A stretch of 64,000 nucleotides of DNA from Bacteroidales bacterium. GTDB lineage: Bacteria; Bacteroidota; Bacteroidia; Bacteroidales; UBA932. Under the pieces are notes generated by a model. The model worked only from the letters and a program-made list of their open reading frames with translations, was not told the origin of the DNA and searched no databases. Shown piece by piece: positions 25,965 through 35,505 of this stretch. A program made the translations under genes and the position numbers. The stretch lies in the NCBI GenBank assembly GCA_024402115.1, contig JAKSJQ010000002.1, positions 31,106 to 95,105 on the forward strand, in the 5' to 3' direction. Position 1 is the stretch's first letter, and every line of letters begins with the position of its first letter.

Positions 25965-27422
25965 ATGTACTCTTATCTCATAAGCATGCTTGCCCTGGTG
26001 TTGGGATACATCTTCTACGGCAAGTTCGTACAGAAAGTCTTCGGTCCGGATGCGGAGAAGCTGACTCCGGCCGTGGCGATCAATGACGGCGTGGACTATG
26101 TCCCCATGCCTGTCTGGAAAGTTTTCATGGTCCAGTTCCTGAACATCGCCGGAACCGGTCCGATCTTCGGTGCCATCATGGGTGCGAAGTTCGGCCCTTC
26201 GTGCTATCTGTGGGTGGTCTTCGGATGCATCTTCGCCGGTGCCGTCCATGACTATCTTTCGGGAATGGTCAGCATCAGGAACGGCGGAATCGACCTTCCG
26301 ACCATCGTGGGACGCTACCTCGGCAAGACCACACGCGCGGTGATGCTCACCTTCTGCGTCGTCCTCCTCGTGCTCGTGGGTGCGGTGTTCGTTTACAGCC
26401 CGGCATCAATACTCGGTGACCTTGTCGGTGACGGAAGCTTCAGCGCGGTCATGATATGGGTCGGAGTGATCATCGTATACTATGTCTTCGCGACCCTCGT
26501 GCCTATCGACAAGATCATCGGAAAGATATATCCGCTCTTCGCCTTCGCGCTCATCTTCATGGCGATCGCGATGATGGTGGGACTCTTCGTGAAGTGGCCT
26601 GTCATCCCCGAGTTCTGGCAGGGTCTGGGCAACCGCGGTCCGTCCGTCGGTCTCAATGGACAGAGCATCTTCCCATGCCTGTGCATCACTGTCGCCTGCG
26701 GTGCGATCAGCGGATTCCATGCAACTCAGAGCACTCTCATGGCACGCTGCCTCACCAACGAGAAACTCGGACGTCCTGTGTTCTACGGCACCATGATCGT
26801 TGAGGGAATGGTCGCTCTCACATGGGCAGCGGTGGCTTCATACTTCTTCTTCGACGGCGGTGCAGAGGAGGTCGGCTCCACCATGAGCGCTGCGGCTCCC
26901 AAGGTAGTCTCTGACGTCAGCCGTGCATGGCTTGGTGTCGCCGGCAGCGTACTCGCCCTTCTGGGCGTGGTCGCAGCGCCTATCACAAGCGGCGATACTG
27001 CTCTCCGCAGTGCTCGTCTCATAATCGCGGATGTCTTCAAATATGACCAGAAGCCTATCTCGAACCGTCTGCGTATAGTCATCCCACTCTTCGCGGTGAC
27101 TGCGCTCATCCTGTGGTTCAATATCGCCAACGAGGACGGATTCAACATCGTCTGGCGTTACTTCGCACTCGCAAAGCAGGCGCTCGCCTGCTTCTCCCGC
27201 TGGGCGCTCGCTTCGTTCCTGGTGAAGGAGAGGGGAAAGTTCGCATATCTCATAACATTCATCCCGGCAGTGTTCATGACCACGGTGTGCATCACCTACA
27301 TCAGCACCGCCAAGATCGGATTCAATCTCCCAATGGGATGGTCGGGCTACATCGCTGCCATCGTGGCATGCGCAAGCATCGCACTGTTCTATTCGTGGTA
27401 TTGTTTCGGCAGAAAAAAGTAA
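25965..27422 (+). CDS. cstA: CstA-family carbon starvation/peptide transporter
   Basis: The 485-residue protein has about 13 hydrophobic segments and CstA hallmarks: FLNIAGTGPIFGAIMGAKFGP, HDYLSGMVSIRNGG, CGAISGFHATQSTLMARCLTNEKLGRPVFYG and VAAPITSGDTALRSARLIIAD. CstA members import peptides or pyruvate. This is the short Bacteroidota form, about 200 residues shorter than E. coli CstA. A stretch near residue 395 (YFALAKQALACFSRWALAS) differs from the usual FAW.NQTLA pattern, but the frame is intact. It lies 6 bp before the methyltransferase gene. Confidence 0.9.
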   Translation: MYSYLISMLALVLGYIFYGKFVQKVFGPDAEKLTPAVAINDGVDYVPMPVWKVFMVQFLNIAGTGPIFGAIMGAKFGPSCYLWVVFGCIFAGAVHDYLSGMVSIRNGGIDLPTIVGRYLGKTTRAVMLTFCVVLLVLVGAVFVYSPASILGDLVGDGSFSAVMIWVGVIIVYYVFATLVPIDKIIGKIYPLFAFALIFMAIAMMVGLFVKWPVIPEFWQGLGNRGPSVGLNGQSIFPCLCITVACGAISGFHATQSTLMARCLTNEKLGRPVFYGTMIVEGMVALTWAAVASYFFFDGGAEEVGSTMSAAAPKVVSDVSRAWLGVAGSVLALLGVVAAPITSGDTALRSARLIIADVFKYDQKPISNRLRIVIPLFAVTALILWFNIANEDGFNIVWRYFALAKQALACFSRWALASFLVKERGKFAYLITFIPAVFMTTVCITYISTAKIGFNLPMGWSGYIAAIVACASIALFYSWYCFGRKK

Positions 27423-27428
27423 TCAGAC

Positions 27429-28355
27429 ATGACTATCGAAATTCCCGGCAAATTCTGGAAGGACTATGAACTCGTAGACTCAGGCAACTTCGAAAAGCTT
27501 GAGCGCTTCGGCAGCTATTACCTCGCCCGCCCTGAGCCGAAGGCTCTCTGGGGCAAGTCCATGTCCGAGCAGCAGTGGGACAAGCTCATCCATACCCGTT
27601 TCACCCCCGGAGCAGGCTTCGCGAAGGCAGGCAAGGAGGACAGCGGTACCTGGGACAGGCGCAAGAAGATGGACGACCAGTGGTATATCCGCTACGGTGG
27701 CGGGCAACCAGGACTGGACTTCACCCTGAGACTTGGTCTCACTTCGTTCAAGCACGTGGGCGTCTTCCCCGAGCAGGCTTCCAACTGGGAATATATATAT
27801 AGGAACACGCGCGAGCTCGTGGAGAAGGCCAAGGCGGAAGGCAATCCGGCTCCGAAGGTGCTCAACCTCTTCGCTTATACTGGTGCGGCATCTCTCGCCG
27901 CCAAGGCTGCAGGGGCTGACGTCACCCACCTCGACTCGGTGCGCCAGGTGGTAACATGGGCCCGCGGTAATATGGAGAACAGCCATCTCGACAACATCCG
28001 CTGGATAGTGGAGGACGCGCTCAAGTTCGCAAAGCGAGAGGCGAAGAGAGGGAACAGGTATCAGGGAATCATACTCGACCCTCCTGCATACGGACATGGC
28101 CCGGACGGGGAGAAGTGGAAGCTCGACGAGTGCCTCTTCGACATGCTCAGGCAGGTTGCAGCGATACTTGCACCCGAGGACAGCTTCATGGTGCTCAACC
28201 TCTATTCGAACGGATACAGCGCCGTGCTCGGCGAGACCATAGTCCGCGAGGCTTTCGGCAGGCAGTGCAAGTCCCTGGACTACGGAGAGCTCGTGCTCGA
28301 GGATTCCTTCGGCAAGAAGCTCCCTCTCAGCGTGGTCGTAAGGCTCCGCAGATAG
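27429..28355 (+). CDS. RlmI-like SAM-dependent rRNA methyltransferase
   Basis: The 308-residue protein has the motif I region VLNLFAYTGAASLAAKAAGADVTHLDSVRQVV (about residues 139-170) and motif IV ILDPPAYGHGPDGEKWKLD, as in the RlmI/Methyltrans_SAM family that makes m5C in 23S rRNA. The catalytic Cys is not clear: the PP motif is followed by AYG. A PUA domain typical of RlmI is absent; the N-terminus is short. The exact target is therefore open. It is probably cotranscribed with cstA and is followed by a terminator. Confidence 0.75.
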   Translation: MTIEIPGKFWKDYELVDSGNFEKLERFGSYYLARPEPKALWGKSMSEQQWDKLIHTRFTPGAGFAKAGKEDSGTWDRRKKMDDQWYIRYGGGQPGLDFTLRLGLTSFKHVGVFPEQASNWEYIYRNTRELVEKAKAEGNPAPKVLNLFAYTGAASLAAKAAGADVTHLDSVRQVVTWARGNMENSHLDNIRWIVEDALKFAKREAKRGNRYQGIILDPPAYGHGPDGEKWKLDECLFDMLRQVAAILAPEDSFMVLNLYSNGYSAVLGETIVREAFGRQCKSLDYGELVLEDSFGKKLPLSVVVRLRR

Positions 28356-28383
28356 AGAATTCGGACTTCGAAATATAGAAGAT

Positions 28384-28423
28384 ACCCCGCTTCTGATCTC
28401 ACGACCGGAAGCGGGGTTTATGT
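28384..28423 (+). terminator. Rho-independent terminator after the methyltransferase gene
   Basis: ACCCCGCTTC (28384-28393) pairs perfectly with GAAGCGGGGT (28408-28417), followed by TTTATGTT. Confidence 0.8.
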
Positions 28424-28729
28424 TGTTCAGTTCAGTATTTATGTCGTTTTATTGCTTTATCCAAATCTGTGCCAATGCTGTTATAGGACATGAAAGAATT
28501 TTTATTCCGTTTTTTATCTATACTTTTTGACCTTTGCATGTGTAACGATATTTTGAAATTTGGTTTAGAATTTTAATCAAAATAGTAAATGTGGTTGCAA
28601 ATACTTAATAAAAACTTTTATTATTGAGCATGGTCGTTAGTGTGCGGGAATACCCAAGTGCTTGCAAATCAATTTTTTTCGCCCTATTTTTGCCACTTAA
28701 AACATTTACTTACTAAAGTTCAGTTTATT
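28424..28729. other. AT-rich leader region upstream of the susC operon
   Basis: Just over 300 bp without a gene, clearly richer in A and T than the flanking genes. It holds a weak hairpin AATAAAA/TTTTATT near 28606-28622 and the susC -7 box. No small ORF or tRNA was recognised, and no ECF sigma or anti-sigma gene lies next to it. Confidence 0.5.
28685..28692 (+). promoter_or_regulatory. -7 promoter box for the susCD operon
   Basis: TATTTTTG, 37 nt upstream of the susC ATG at 28730. Confidence 0.65.
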
Positions 28730-31700
28730 ATGTTAAAGAAAATCGCATTGGCGCTGATCGCTCTCGTCGGAGCAGCCGTAATGGCATCAGCGCAGACCAA
28801 GCAGATTTCCGGTAAGGTGACTGACGCGAACGGTGATCCTGTTCCAGGTGCATCCGTTCTCCTCAGAGGTACCACTACCGGTACAGTTACTAATCTGGAC
28901 GGTACCTACGTGCTTTCTGCAGCTCCTACCGATGTGCTCGAGTTCACATTCTTCGGTATGAAGTCTCAGAATGTCACCGTAGGTGATCATACCGTCATCA
29001 ATGTAACCATGCAGGATGACTCAATGGCCCTTGATGAGGTCGTCGTTACCGCAATGGGTATCTCTCGTTCAGAGAAGACCCTCGGTTATTCAGCGACCAC
29101 CGTCAAGAGTGACGATATCGTTTCTGCACGTTCAACCAACCTTACAAACGCGATGGCAGGTAAGGTTGCCGGTGTACAGGTCCAGGCAAGTTCTTCTGAC
29201 CCAGGTGCTGCCAGCAACATCATCATCCGTGGTTTCAGCTCTATCAACGGATCCAACCAGCCTCTCTATGTTGTCGACGGCGTTCCTGTAAGCAACGTCA
29301 ACATGAACGGTCAGTCAAAGAGTACCGCAGTTGCCGGTATCGGTAACATCGCTTCTGAAGATATCGAGAGCATGACTATCCTCAAGGGTGCAGCAGCAAC
29401 CGCACTTTACGGTAGCCGCGCAGCCAACGGTGTCGTAATCGTCACCACCCGCAGCGGTAAGAAGGGTAGCGACCGTGACTTCACCGTTGAGTACAGCGGT
29501 GGTCTCCAGCTCCGTCAGGTGGCTATGTTCCCTGAGATGCAGAACATGTTCGGTCAGGGTTGGAACGGTACTCAGACCTATATTGAGAACGGTTCATGGG
29601 GTCCTGCCCTTGACGGTTCAACTCAGGTGTACGGTCCTATCTGGAACAACCAGCAGCGCATCCACGAGTTCGATGCAAAGCCAACCAACGTGAAGGATTT
29701 CTTCGAGCTTGGCGTTTCTCACAACCACAATGTCGCTATCAGCGGTGCATCATCTGACAACAAGCTGACCTACTATCTCTCTTACGGTCATACTTCAGAT
29801 AACGGTGCAATGCCTGGCAAGCACGATGTCTATAAGAGAAACACCATCTCTTACAGCTCTTCATACGAGGCAGCCAAGTGGCTCAAGGTGACCTCACAGG
29901 TCAGCTTCGCAACCAACAAGTCAGACGTTGTCGGTTCATATCAGGGTACTTCAGTGATCGATGGTCTCTATGAGTTCCCTCGCGACATATCTATCGTCGA
30001 CCTTAAGGATCTCAGCAACCCATTCAACACTCCTGAGGCTTATCTTACTCCTTACGGTATCACCAACCCTTACTGGGCAATCGAGAACAACTACAACCAC
30101 ACCGACGCAAAGGAGGTTCGCGGCAAGGCACAGATCGACCTCAAGCCTGTCAAGGGTCTCACCTTCACCTATCGTTTCGGTTTCGACTACAATGACCTTG
30201 ATGCCAAGATGGGTTATCCTGAGATCAAGCTTGATGACGCTCTCATCAACGATGACAAGGGTTATGCTCCATCTAACATGAACCAGGCAGGTTGGGTATA
30301 TGCTCACTATCGCAGAGGATATGAGACTAACCATGACTTCCTTGCAAACTATACCAACAGTTTCTTCGATGACAAGTTCAGCCTCACTGCAATCGCCGGT
30401 TTGAACATCAACGAGCGTGCGGCTACAAGCCTCACCGGCCAGACTGACGAGCTTACCTTCGAGACCGGTTTCTGGGATCTCAGCAACGGTGCTACCAAGT
30501 CAACCCTCTCAGAGTCTCAGAGCAAGAGACGCGCTATCGGTCTCTTCGCAGACGTCACCCTCGGCTACAATGAGGAACTCTTCCTCGACATCACTGCCCG
30601 CAATGACTGGTCATCAACTCTCCCAATCAATGCGAACAGCTACTTCTACCCAGGCGTGACCCTCAGCTGGATCTTCTCTAACCGTCTCCAGAACAAGGAC
30701 GTCCTCTCATTCGGTAAGCTCCGCGCGGCTTATGGTATGACCGGTAATGACGCAGGTGTATACAGGACAAGCGTTTCTTACACCCAGGCTTATGCCAACG
30801 GTTACTACTACGGTTCAATCGCAGACTTCCCTATGCATTCAACCAATGCATTCATCGCAGCGGCTTCAAAGGGTTCATCAACACTCAGGCCTGAGCTTAC
30901 CAGCGAGGCTGAGTTCGGTGCAAACCTCCAGTTCTTCGGCGGCCGTATCGGATTCGATGCAGCTTACTACTATAGAGTGACCAACGACCAGATCTTCACC
31001 CTCCCTGTAGACCCTGCCACCGGTTACACTTCAATGGTGACCAACTTCGGTAAGGTAAGGAACACCGGTTATGAGCTCGTGCTCAACACCGTTCCTGTAC
31101 AGACCAGGGACTTCAGCTGGTCTCTCGACTTCAACTTCTCTCAGAACTTCAACAAGGTTGTCTCACTTCCTGAGGGTCTCGATGAGGGCAAGACCGTCAT
31201 CAACAGCTTCTCTGCCGGCAGCGATGCAGTCTATGTATATGCTGAGGAAGGCAAGCCTATGGGTCAGTTCTATACCTACCTTCCAGCTCGTACCGCAGAC
31301 GGTAAGCTCATCGTTGACGGAAATGGTCAGCCTATCAAGTCAACCGAGATCGAGGATACCGGCAAGAACTTCCAGAACAAGTGGACTGCAGGTATCAACA
31401 CTGCTCTCACCTACAAGGGCTTCAGCCTCAGTGCAGTTCTCGATGTACGTATGGGCGGTTACATGTTCTCTCGTACCAAGAACCTCATGCAGTTCACCGG
31501 TAACGGCATCATGAGTACCTACAACAAGCGCCGTCCTTTCGTCATCCCAGACTCAGTTGTTGAGACTGCTGACGGAAAATATGTTGAGAACACCACTCCT
31601 ATCTATCTCAACGACAGCTCATATCAGACATTCTATGACTCTTACGGTGCAGGCGAGTGCGGCGAGTTCTATCTCATCGACAGAAGCTATGCAAAACTCC

Positions 31701-31939
31701 GTAACATCAGCCTCACCTACAGCCTTCCTAAGAAGTGGCTCAAGAAGATGACCTTCTCCGGTCTTTCTGTGACTGCATTCGTGAACAATGTTTTCACCTG
31801 GACCGCAAAGAGCAACGTATACATCGATCCTGAGACCACCTCATTCGCAGGTGACGGTGACCTTGCATCACAGTTCGGCGAGCTCTATTCAAACCCATCG
31901 AACCGTATCTATGGTTTCAATGTCAGCATCAAATTCTAA
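28730..31939 (+). CDS. SusC/RagA-family TonB-linked outer-membrane protein
   Basis: The 1069-residue protein starts at ATG 28730 with a signal peptide (MLKKIALALIALVGAAVMASAQ), then a carboxypeptidase-like regulatory domain (ISGKVTDANGDPVPGASVLL, about residues 25-95), the TonB-box-like MALDEVVVTAMG, a plug domain (SNIIIRGFSSINGSNQPLYVVDGVPV; ESMTILKGAAATALYGSRAANGVVIVTT) and a long barrel ending YGFNVSIKF. It forms the TonB-powered channel of a SusCD pedal-bin importer with the downstream SusD-like protein. No glycoside hydrolase, sensor or anti-sigma gene is near, so the ligand may not be a polysaccharide. Confidence 0.95.
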   Translation: MLKKIALALIALVGAAVMASAQTKQISGKVTDANGDPVPGASVLLRGTTTGTVTNLDGTYVLSAAPTDVLEFTFFGMKSQNVTVGDHTVINVTMQDDSMALDEVVVTAMGISRSEKTLGYSATTVKSDDIVSARSTNLTNAMAGKVAGVQVQASSSDPGAASNIIIRGFSSINGSNQPLYVVDGVPVSNVNMNGQSKSTAVAGIGNIASEDIESMTILKGAAATALYGSRAANGVVIVTTRSGKKGSDRDFTVEYSGGLQLRQVAMFPEMQNMFGQGWNGTQTYIENGSWGPALDGSTQVYGPIWNNQQRIHEFDAKPTNVKDFFELGVSHNHNVAISGASSDNKLTYYLSYGHTSDNGAMPGKHDVYKRNTISYSSSYEAAKWLKVTSQVSFATNKSDVVGSYQGTSVIDGLYEFPRDISIVDLKDLSNPFNTPEAYLTPYGITNPYWAIENNYNHTDAKEVRGKAQIDLKPVKGLTFTYRFGFDYNDLDAKMGYPEIKLDDALINDDKGYAPSNMNQAGWVYAHYRRGYETNHDFLANYTNSFFDDKFSLTAIAGLNINERAATSLTGQTDELTFETGFWDLSNGATKSTLSESQSKRRAIGLFADVTLGYNEELFLDITARNDWSSTLPINANSYFYPGVTLSWIFSNRLQNKDVLSFGKLRAAYGMTGNDAGVYRTSVSYTQAYANGYYYGSIADFPMHSTNAFIAAASKGSSTLRPELTSEAEFGANLQFFGGRIGFDAAYYYRVTNDQIFTLPVDPATGYTSMVTNFGKVRNTGYELVLNTVPVQTRDFSWSLDFNFSQNFNKVVSLPEGLDEGKTVINSFSAGSDAVYVYAEEGKPMGQFYTYLPARTADGKLIVDGNGQPIKSTEIEDTGKNFQNKWTAGINTALTYKGFSLSAVLDVRMGGYMFSRTKNLMQFTGNGIMSTYNKRRPFVIPDSVVETADGKYVENTTPIYLNDSSYQTFYDSYGAGECGEFYLIDRSYAKLRNISLTYSLPKKWLKKMTFSGLSVTAFVNNVFTWTAKSNVYIDPETTSFAGDGDLASQFGELYSNPSNRIYGFNVSIKF

Positions 31940-31960
31940 AGAAAGAGGAGAACACAGAAT

Positions 31961-33469
31961 ATGAAAAAGTTTTTATCATTTGTTTCTGCTGCAGCTCTCC
32001 TTGTGAGCGCTACATCGTGCAAAGGCTATCTCGATATAAACTACGATCCTAACGTCCCTGCTTCGGAGAACATCACCACTTCGATGATCTTCCCAGGCGT
32101 CGAGATGGCAATCGCAGCCAGCTACGGAGACTATCTTCGTATCGTCGGCGGATATTTCTGCCAGCATTATGCACATCAGTTCGGAACTTCGAACTATGTT
32201 GACTACTCTCAGTTCGAGATGTCTGCTGTCCGCAACAGCAGCACCTATACCCAGCTCTTCCAGAAGGGTCTCACCAATATCAAGACCATTCAGCAGAAGG
32301 CTTCTGCAGAAGAGGATTGGGGTACATACCTTGCAGCAACCACTCTCAGGGCCTTCATCTATCAGGCTCTCGTAGACTGCTACGGTGAAGTTCCTTACTC
32401 TGAGGCTCTCGATGATTCAAACCTCACTCCTAAGTACGACGACGGAAAGGATATCTATCTCGGTATCGTCAGCGAGCTTGATGAGGCTATCTCAAAGGCG
32501 TCTGCAGGTGACATGGTCTGCACAAACTTCCTCCTTCCTGGAGAGACCGCAGGTGAGTGGATCAAGTTCGCAAACTCTCTCAAGCTCCGTATCCTCGTCC
32601 GCATGATGGATGTAGTTGACGTGAAGTCCCAGATCACTGCTCTCGTGGCAGAGAATAACTTCATCGGCAGCGACATCGAGTTCGCAGGCTGCTGGGAGAA
32701 GGCTGCCGGTAAGGAAAGCCCATTCTATGGTGAGGAGTTCTCTACCCTCGGCGGTTCAACCCAGATCAACGTCATCGCCAACATCGCTCTCATCGGCTCA
32801 ATGCAGGTTAAGGACAGCGAGGGCGTCATCCTCTACACTGACCCACGTCTTGCAGCATTCTTCAATGCAAACAATGAGGGCAAGTATGATGGTGGCGTAT
32901 CAGGAACCAACCTTTCCACCGCAACTGCTCCTTACAACACCACAGCTCACTGGTGCCGTCCGGTGGCAAGCTACGACATGCCTGTATCCCTTCTTTCAGT
33001 GGCAGAGGTCAAGTTCCTCCTTGCCGAGGTTGCAGCAAAGTTCGGTGGCGATGCAGCAGGTTATTATGCTGAGGCTATCAATGCATCATTCGACGCAGCA
33101 GGAGTTGAGGGCGCTGACGAGTATCTCGAGCGCAACCCATACAATGCTCAGAATTACAAGGAGTGCATCGGCGTTGCAAAGTGGATCGCTCTTTCAGGCG
33201 TGAACCCATTCGAGGCTTACTGCGAGGTTCGTCGTCTCAAGTTCCCTTCATTCGGTAAAGTTACCGGTGACGATCTCTATAAGGAAGGTGGTGCGGTAAA
33301 CGGTGACAAGTATGTCGCCAACCATCTTTACACTCCTTTCAAGGTGTTCGGTCCTGTAGGCAGCAATAACCTTCTTCAGCGTTTCCCTTACGCGGAGAGC
33401 TCTTCTTCACGTAACTCTAACGTTCCGGAGTTCCCTGGTTACACCGTTCCTATCTTCTGGGCTAAATAA
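31961..33469 (+). CDS. SusD/RagB-like lipoprotein
   Basis: The 502-residue lipoprotein (Cys20 in SATSC) has the SusD start KGYLDINYDPNVPAS, TPR-like helices with TLRAFIYQALVDCYGEVPYSEAL, and a C-terminal section with EVRRLKFPSFGK. The pattern fits the SusD-like_2 subgroup. It would cap the SusC channel at the cell surface and bind the ligand. It starts 21 bp after susC and is followed by two small lipoprotein genes in the same operon. Confidence 0.93.
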   Translation: MKKFLSFVSAAALLVSATSCKGYLDINYDPNVPASENITTSMIFPGVEMAIAASYGDYLRIVGGYFCQHYAHQFGTSNYVDYSQFEMSAVRNSSTYTQLFQKGLTNIKTIQQKASAEEDWGTYLAATTLRAFIYQALVDCYGEVPYSEALDDSNLTPKYDDGKDIYLGIVSELDEAISKASAGDMVCTNFLLPGETAGEWIKFANSLKLRILVRMMDVVDVKSQITALVAENNFIGSDIEFAGCWEKAAGKESPFYGEEFSTLGGSTQINVIANIALIGSMQVKDSEGVILYTDPRLAAFFNANNEGKYDGGVSGTNLSTATAPYNTTAHWCRPVASYDMPVSLLSVAEVKFLLAEVAAKFGGDAAGYYAEAINASFDAAGVEGADEYLERNPYNAQNYKECIGVAKWIALSGVNPFEAYCEVRRLKFPSFGKVTGDDLYKEGGAVNGDKYVANHLYTPFKVFGPVGSNNLLQRFPYAESSSSRNSNVPEFPGYTVPIFWAK

Positions 33470-33479
33470 TTAAAGTGCA

Positions 33480-34175
33480 ATGACAATGAAAAAGCTTATA
33501 TATATAGCATCCGCAGTTGTTGCGATGGTCCTTTCTGCCAGCTGCACAAAGGAGTCTGCAAACAAGACCAGGGTTACCTACTATCCTGTTCTTGAGCTTG
33601 CCGGTGATACCCGTATCATTCTTGACAAGGGTACATCTTTCGCTGAGCCAGGTTTCTCGGCTACTCTCAACGGAGAGGATGTCACCGATCAGGTCAAGGT
33701 GGAGTCAAATGTCGATCCTCAGATATCAGGTGTCTATGAAGTTGCGTACAGCATCGTGAATGCTGACGGTTTTTCTTCAAAGGCATACCGTCAGGTAATC
33801 GTACTCGACCCTAACGATCCTATCGAGGGTTTCTACTATACAGATCCATCAAGCTACCGTCTTTACAATGGTGTCAAGACAGCTTACGGCAGTGATTTCG
33901 AGATCCTTGTAATCTGCCAGGGCGAAGGTGTATACTATGTTGATGACCTTCTTGGCGGTTGGTATTGCCAGAGGGCAGGCTATGGTGACAATTACAAGAT
34001 GAACGGCATCGTCGAAATCGACGGGGATGGCGTTATCGAACTCCTGGACAGTTATATTGGTGGTTGGGGCGACAGCCTTGTTGACTGGGCAGATGGAAAG
34101 TTCGAGGACGGAACCATCACCTATATGGCGCAGTATGTCTCAGGCATGCAGTTCTATGTTACAATGTCTAAATAA
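33480..34175 (+). CDS. Lipoprotein with DUF5011-type Ig-like domain
   Basis: The 231-residue lipoprotein (SASC, Cys22) has an Ig-like domain of DUF5011 type: LDKGTSFAEPGFSATLNGEDVTDQV and QISGVYEVAYSIVNADGFSSKAYRQVIV (about residues 45-115). The C-terminal half is rich in Tyr, Gly and Asp (GGWYCQRAGYGDNYKMNGIVEIDGDG) and not assigned. Start 33480 is used; MKKLIY at 33486 is equally possible. Located 10 bp after susD, it is probably a surface accessory of the SusCD importer. Confidence 0.7.
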   Translation: MTMKKLIYIASAVVAMVLSASCTKESANKTRVTYYPVLELAGDTRIILDKGTSFAEPGFSATLNGEDVTDQVKVESNVDPQISGVYEVAYSIVNADGFSSKAYRQVIVLDPNDPIEGFYYTDPSSYRLYNGVKTAYGSDFEILVICQGEGVYYVDDLLGGWYCQRAGYGDNYKMNGIVEIDGDGVIELLDSYIGGWGDSLVDWADGKFEDGTITYMAQYVSGMQFYVTMSK

Positions 34176-34185
34176 GTATTGAACA

Positions 34186-34743
34186 ATGAAGAAGATTTTA
34201 TATGTATTGTCTATCTGTGCATGTGTGATTCTTTCATCATGCCAGCATAAGGAGCAGCCAGGCTCAACCGCAACTGAGGCACTTGCAGGCCAGTGGTATG
34301 TTCAGGTTGACATCGCTGACGAGAATGGCGCTGTCGTTGATGAAGGTGAAGACTTCAACGGTGGACGTTGCCTCCTCCTTACCTATAATACTGCATCCAA
34401 CACGGATAATGTCCTCTATGTTGACGACCTCGGCGGCTTCTGGGAATTCAAGGTTAAGGTTCCTTGCAACGTGAATGGTCTTACCTTTGGCGCTTCAGAG
34501 TCCGAGTTGATCGAGAACGAGGCCTATGACTGTGGCGTAAACCTTTGGGGTGGAAAGATCGTCAAGGACGGAGCCACTACACCTAGCGGTATGCCTGCTG
34601 ACTATATCGAGTTCTTTATCAATTTCGACGATGATGATCTTGAGGATTATGGTATGCCTGGTATCAGTTACCCTGTATATTACGGTGGTACCTGCTACAA
34701 GGTTTCAGGTTGGCGTTACACCGGATTCGAGCTTGACGACTAA
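34186..34743 (+). CDS. Small lipoprotein, lipid-binding-hydrolase-like
   Basis: The 185-residue lipoprotein (ILSSC, Cys19) is acidic and beta-rich. ALAGQWYVQVDIADENG and LLLTYNTASNTDNVLYVDDLGGFWEFKVKV resemble a Bacteroidota lipoprotein family named lipid-binding putative hydrolase (PF12888), but no catalytic residues are evident. It is the last gene of the susCD operon, 10 bp after the Ig-like lipoprotein, and ends at a strong terminator. Confidence 0.6.
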   Translation: MKKILYVLSICACVILSSCQHKEQPGSTATEALAGQWYVQVDIADENGAVVDEGEDFNGGRCLLLTYNTASNTDNVLYVDDLGGFWEFKVKVPCNVNGLTFGASESELIENEAYDCGVNLWGGKIVKDGATTPSGMPADYIEFFINFDDDDLEDYGMPGISYPVYYGGTCYKVSGWRYTGFELDD

Positions 34744-34761
34744 TCAAGTCTGATATTTTTG

Positions 34762-34795
34762 AAAGGAGGCTGATGCAAATCAGCCTCCTTTTTTA
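34762..34795 (+). terminator. Rho-independent terminator of the susCD operon
   Basis: A perfect 13-bp stem AAAGGAGGCTGAT/ATCAGCCTCCTTT (34762-34774 with 34779-34791), GCAA tetraloop, followed by TTTT. The T tract runs directly into the next promoter's -7 box. Confidence 0.95.
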
Positions 34796-34803
34796 TATAT
34801 TTG
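34796..34803 (+). promoter_or_regulatory. -7 promoter box for the sorting-domain lipoprotein gene
   Basis: TATATTTG one base after the terminator T tract. The ATG at 34809 is only 5 nt away, so ATG 34824 is the more plausible start. Confidence 0.55.
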
Positions 34804-34823
34804 CTCGTATGGAGGGTAAAGTT

Positions 34824-35504
34824 ATGTCTAGATTCTATCTCACGGTGGCATCCCTGCTGGCGGCAGCGATGTCCTTTTTCTCATGTACGAAGGCCTATGT
34901 GCCTGATTCTGTGGCGCGCCCAGGCGTCTCTACCGAAACAAGGAGCGAGCTTCCTTCCGAAGCCCATGCTCCAGTCGTGACTTCGGCCGTGGAGAGTATG
35001 TACTTCGAAGGGACGGGTGCGACCTTCACCATCGCGATGGATGAGCATTTCTCCGATCCGGACGGTGATGTGCTCAGCTACTCGGTGAGCATGAACACGA
35101 AGGGACTCGTGGATCTCAAGATAGAGGGCAGCACGCTCAACGGCAAGCTTTACAACTACGGCAGGACAGACATCGTCATCACGGCTACCGACGGTGACGG
35201 ACTCAGCGCCGACCTTCCTTTCGCGGTGCTCTGCGCCAAGAAGGACAGCGGTGCCAGCGTCTACCCGAATCCGGTGAGACCGAACGGCGAGGGACGCTAT
35301 CTTCTCAATGTATGCTCCGGCAGGGAGGCTGAGACAGACATCCGCATCTACAACCAGAGCGGATCGCTGGCCTGGTCCAACACTCTTCTTTCAAGCGTCT
35401 TCAAGCCTGCGGTCGTGGACATGACAGACTTCGCTTCCGGCAAATACAATGTCGTAGTCAGGATCAACGGCGAGACTTATACTCACAGCATAATCAAGCT
35501 CTAG
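34824..35504 (+). CDS. Lipoprotein with cadherin-like domain and T9SS type A sorting domain
   Basis: The 226-residue product has a lipoprotein signal (MSFFSC, Cys21), a cadherin/Ig-like domain (HFSDPDGDVLSYSVS through DIVITATDGDGLSAD, about residues 70-138) and an ending that looks like a type IX secretion type A sorting domain: ASVYPNPVRPNG, then IRIYNQSGSLAWS, then DMTDFASGKYNVVVRINGE with a final HSIIKL (about residues 150-226). A lipid anchor plus a T9SS signal on one protein is unusual. The next gene is PorV-like and starts 1 bp after the stop. The start at 34824 is preferred over 34809, which lies too close to the -7 box. Confidence 0.7.
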   Translation: MSRFYLTVASLLAAAMSFFSCTKAYVPDSVARPGVSTETRSELPSEAHAPVVTSAVESMYFEGTGATFTIAMDEHFSDPDGDVLSYSVSMNTKGLVDLKIEGSTLNGKLYNYGRTDIVITATDGDGLSADLPFAVLCAKKDSGASVYPNPVRPNGEGRYLLNVCSGREAETDIRIYNQSGSLAWSNTLLSSVFKPAVVDMTDFASGKYNVVVRINGETYTHSIIKL

Positions 35505-35505
35505 C

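Noticed and set aside
34809..34811. ATG 34809 as start of the sorting-domain lipoprotein
   Set aside because: Only 5 nt from the -7 box, so the transcript would be leaderless; ATG 34824 gives a good lipoprotein signal. Not fully excluded.
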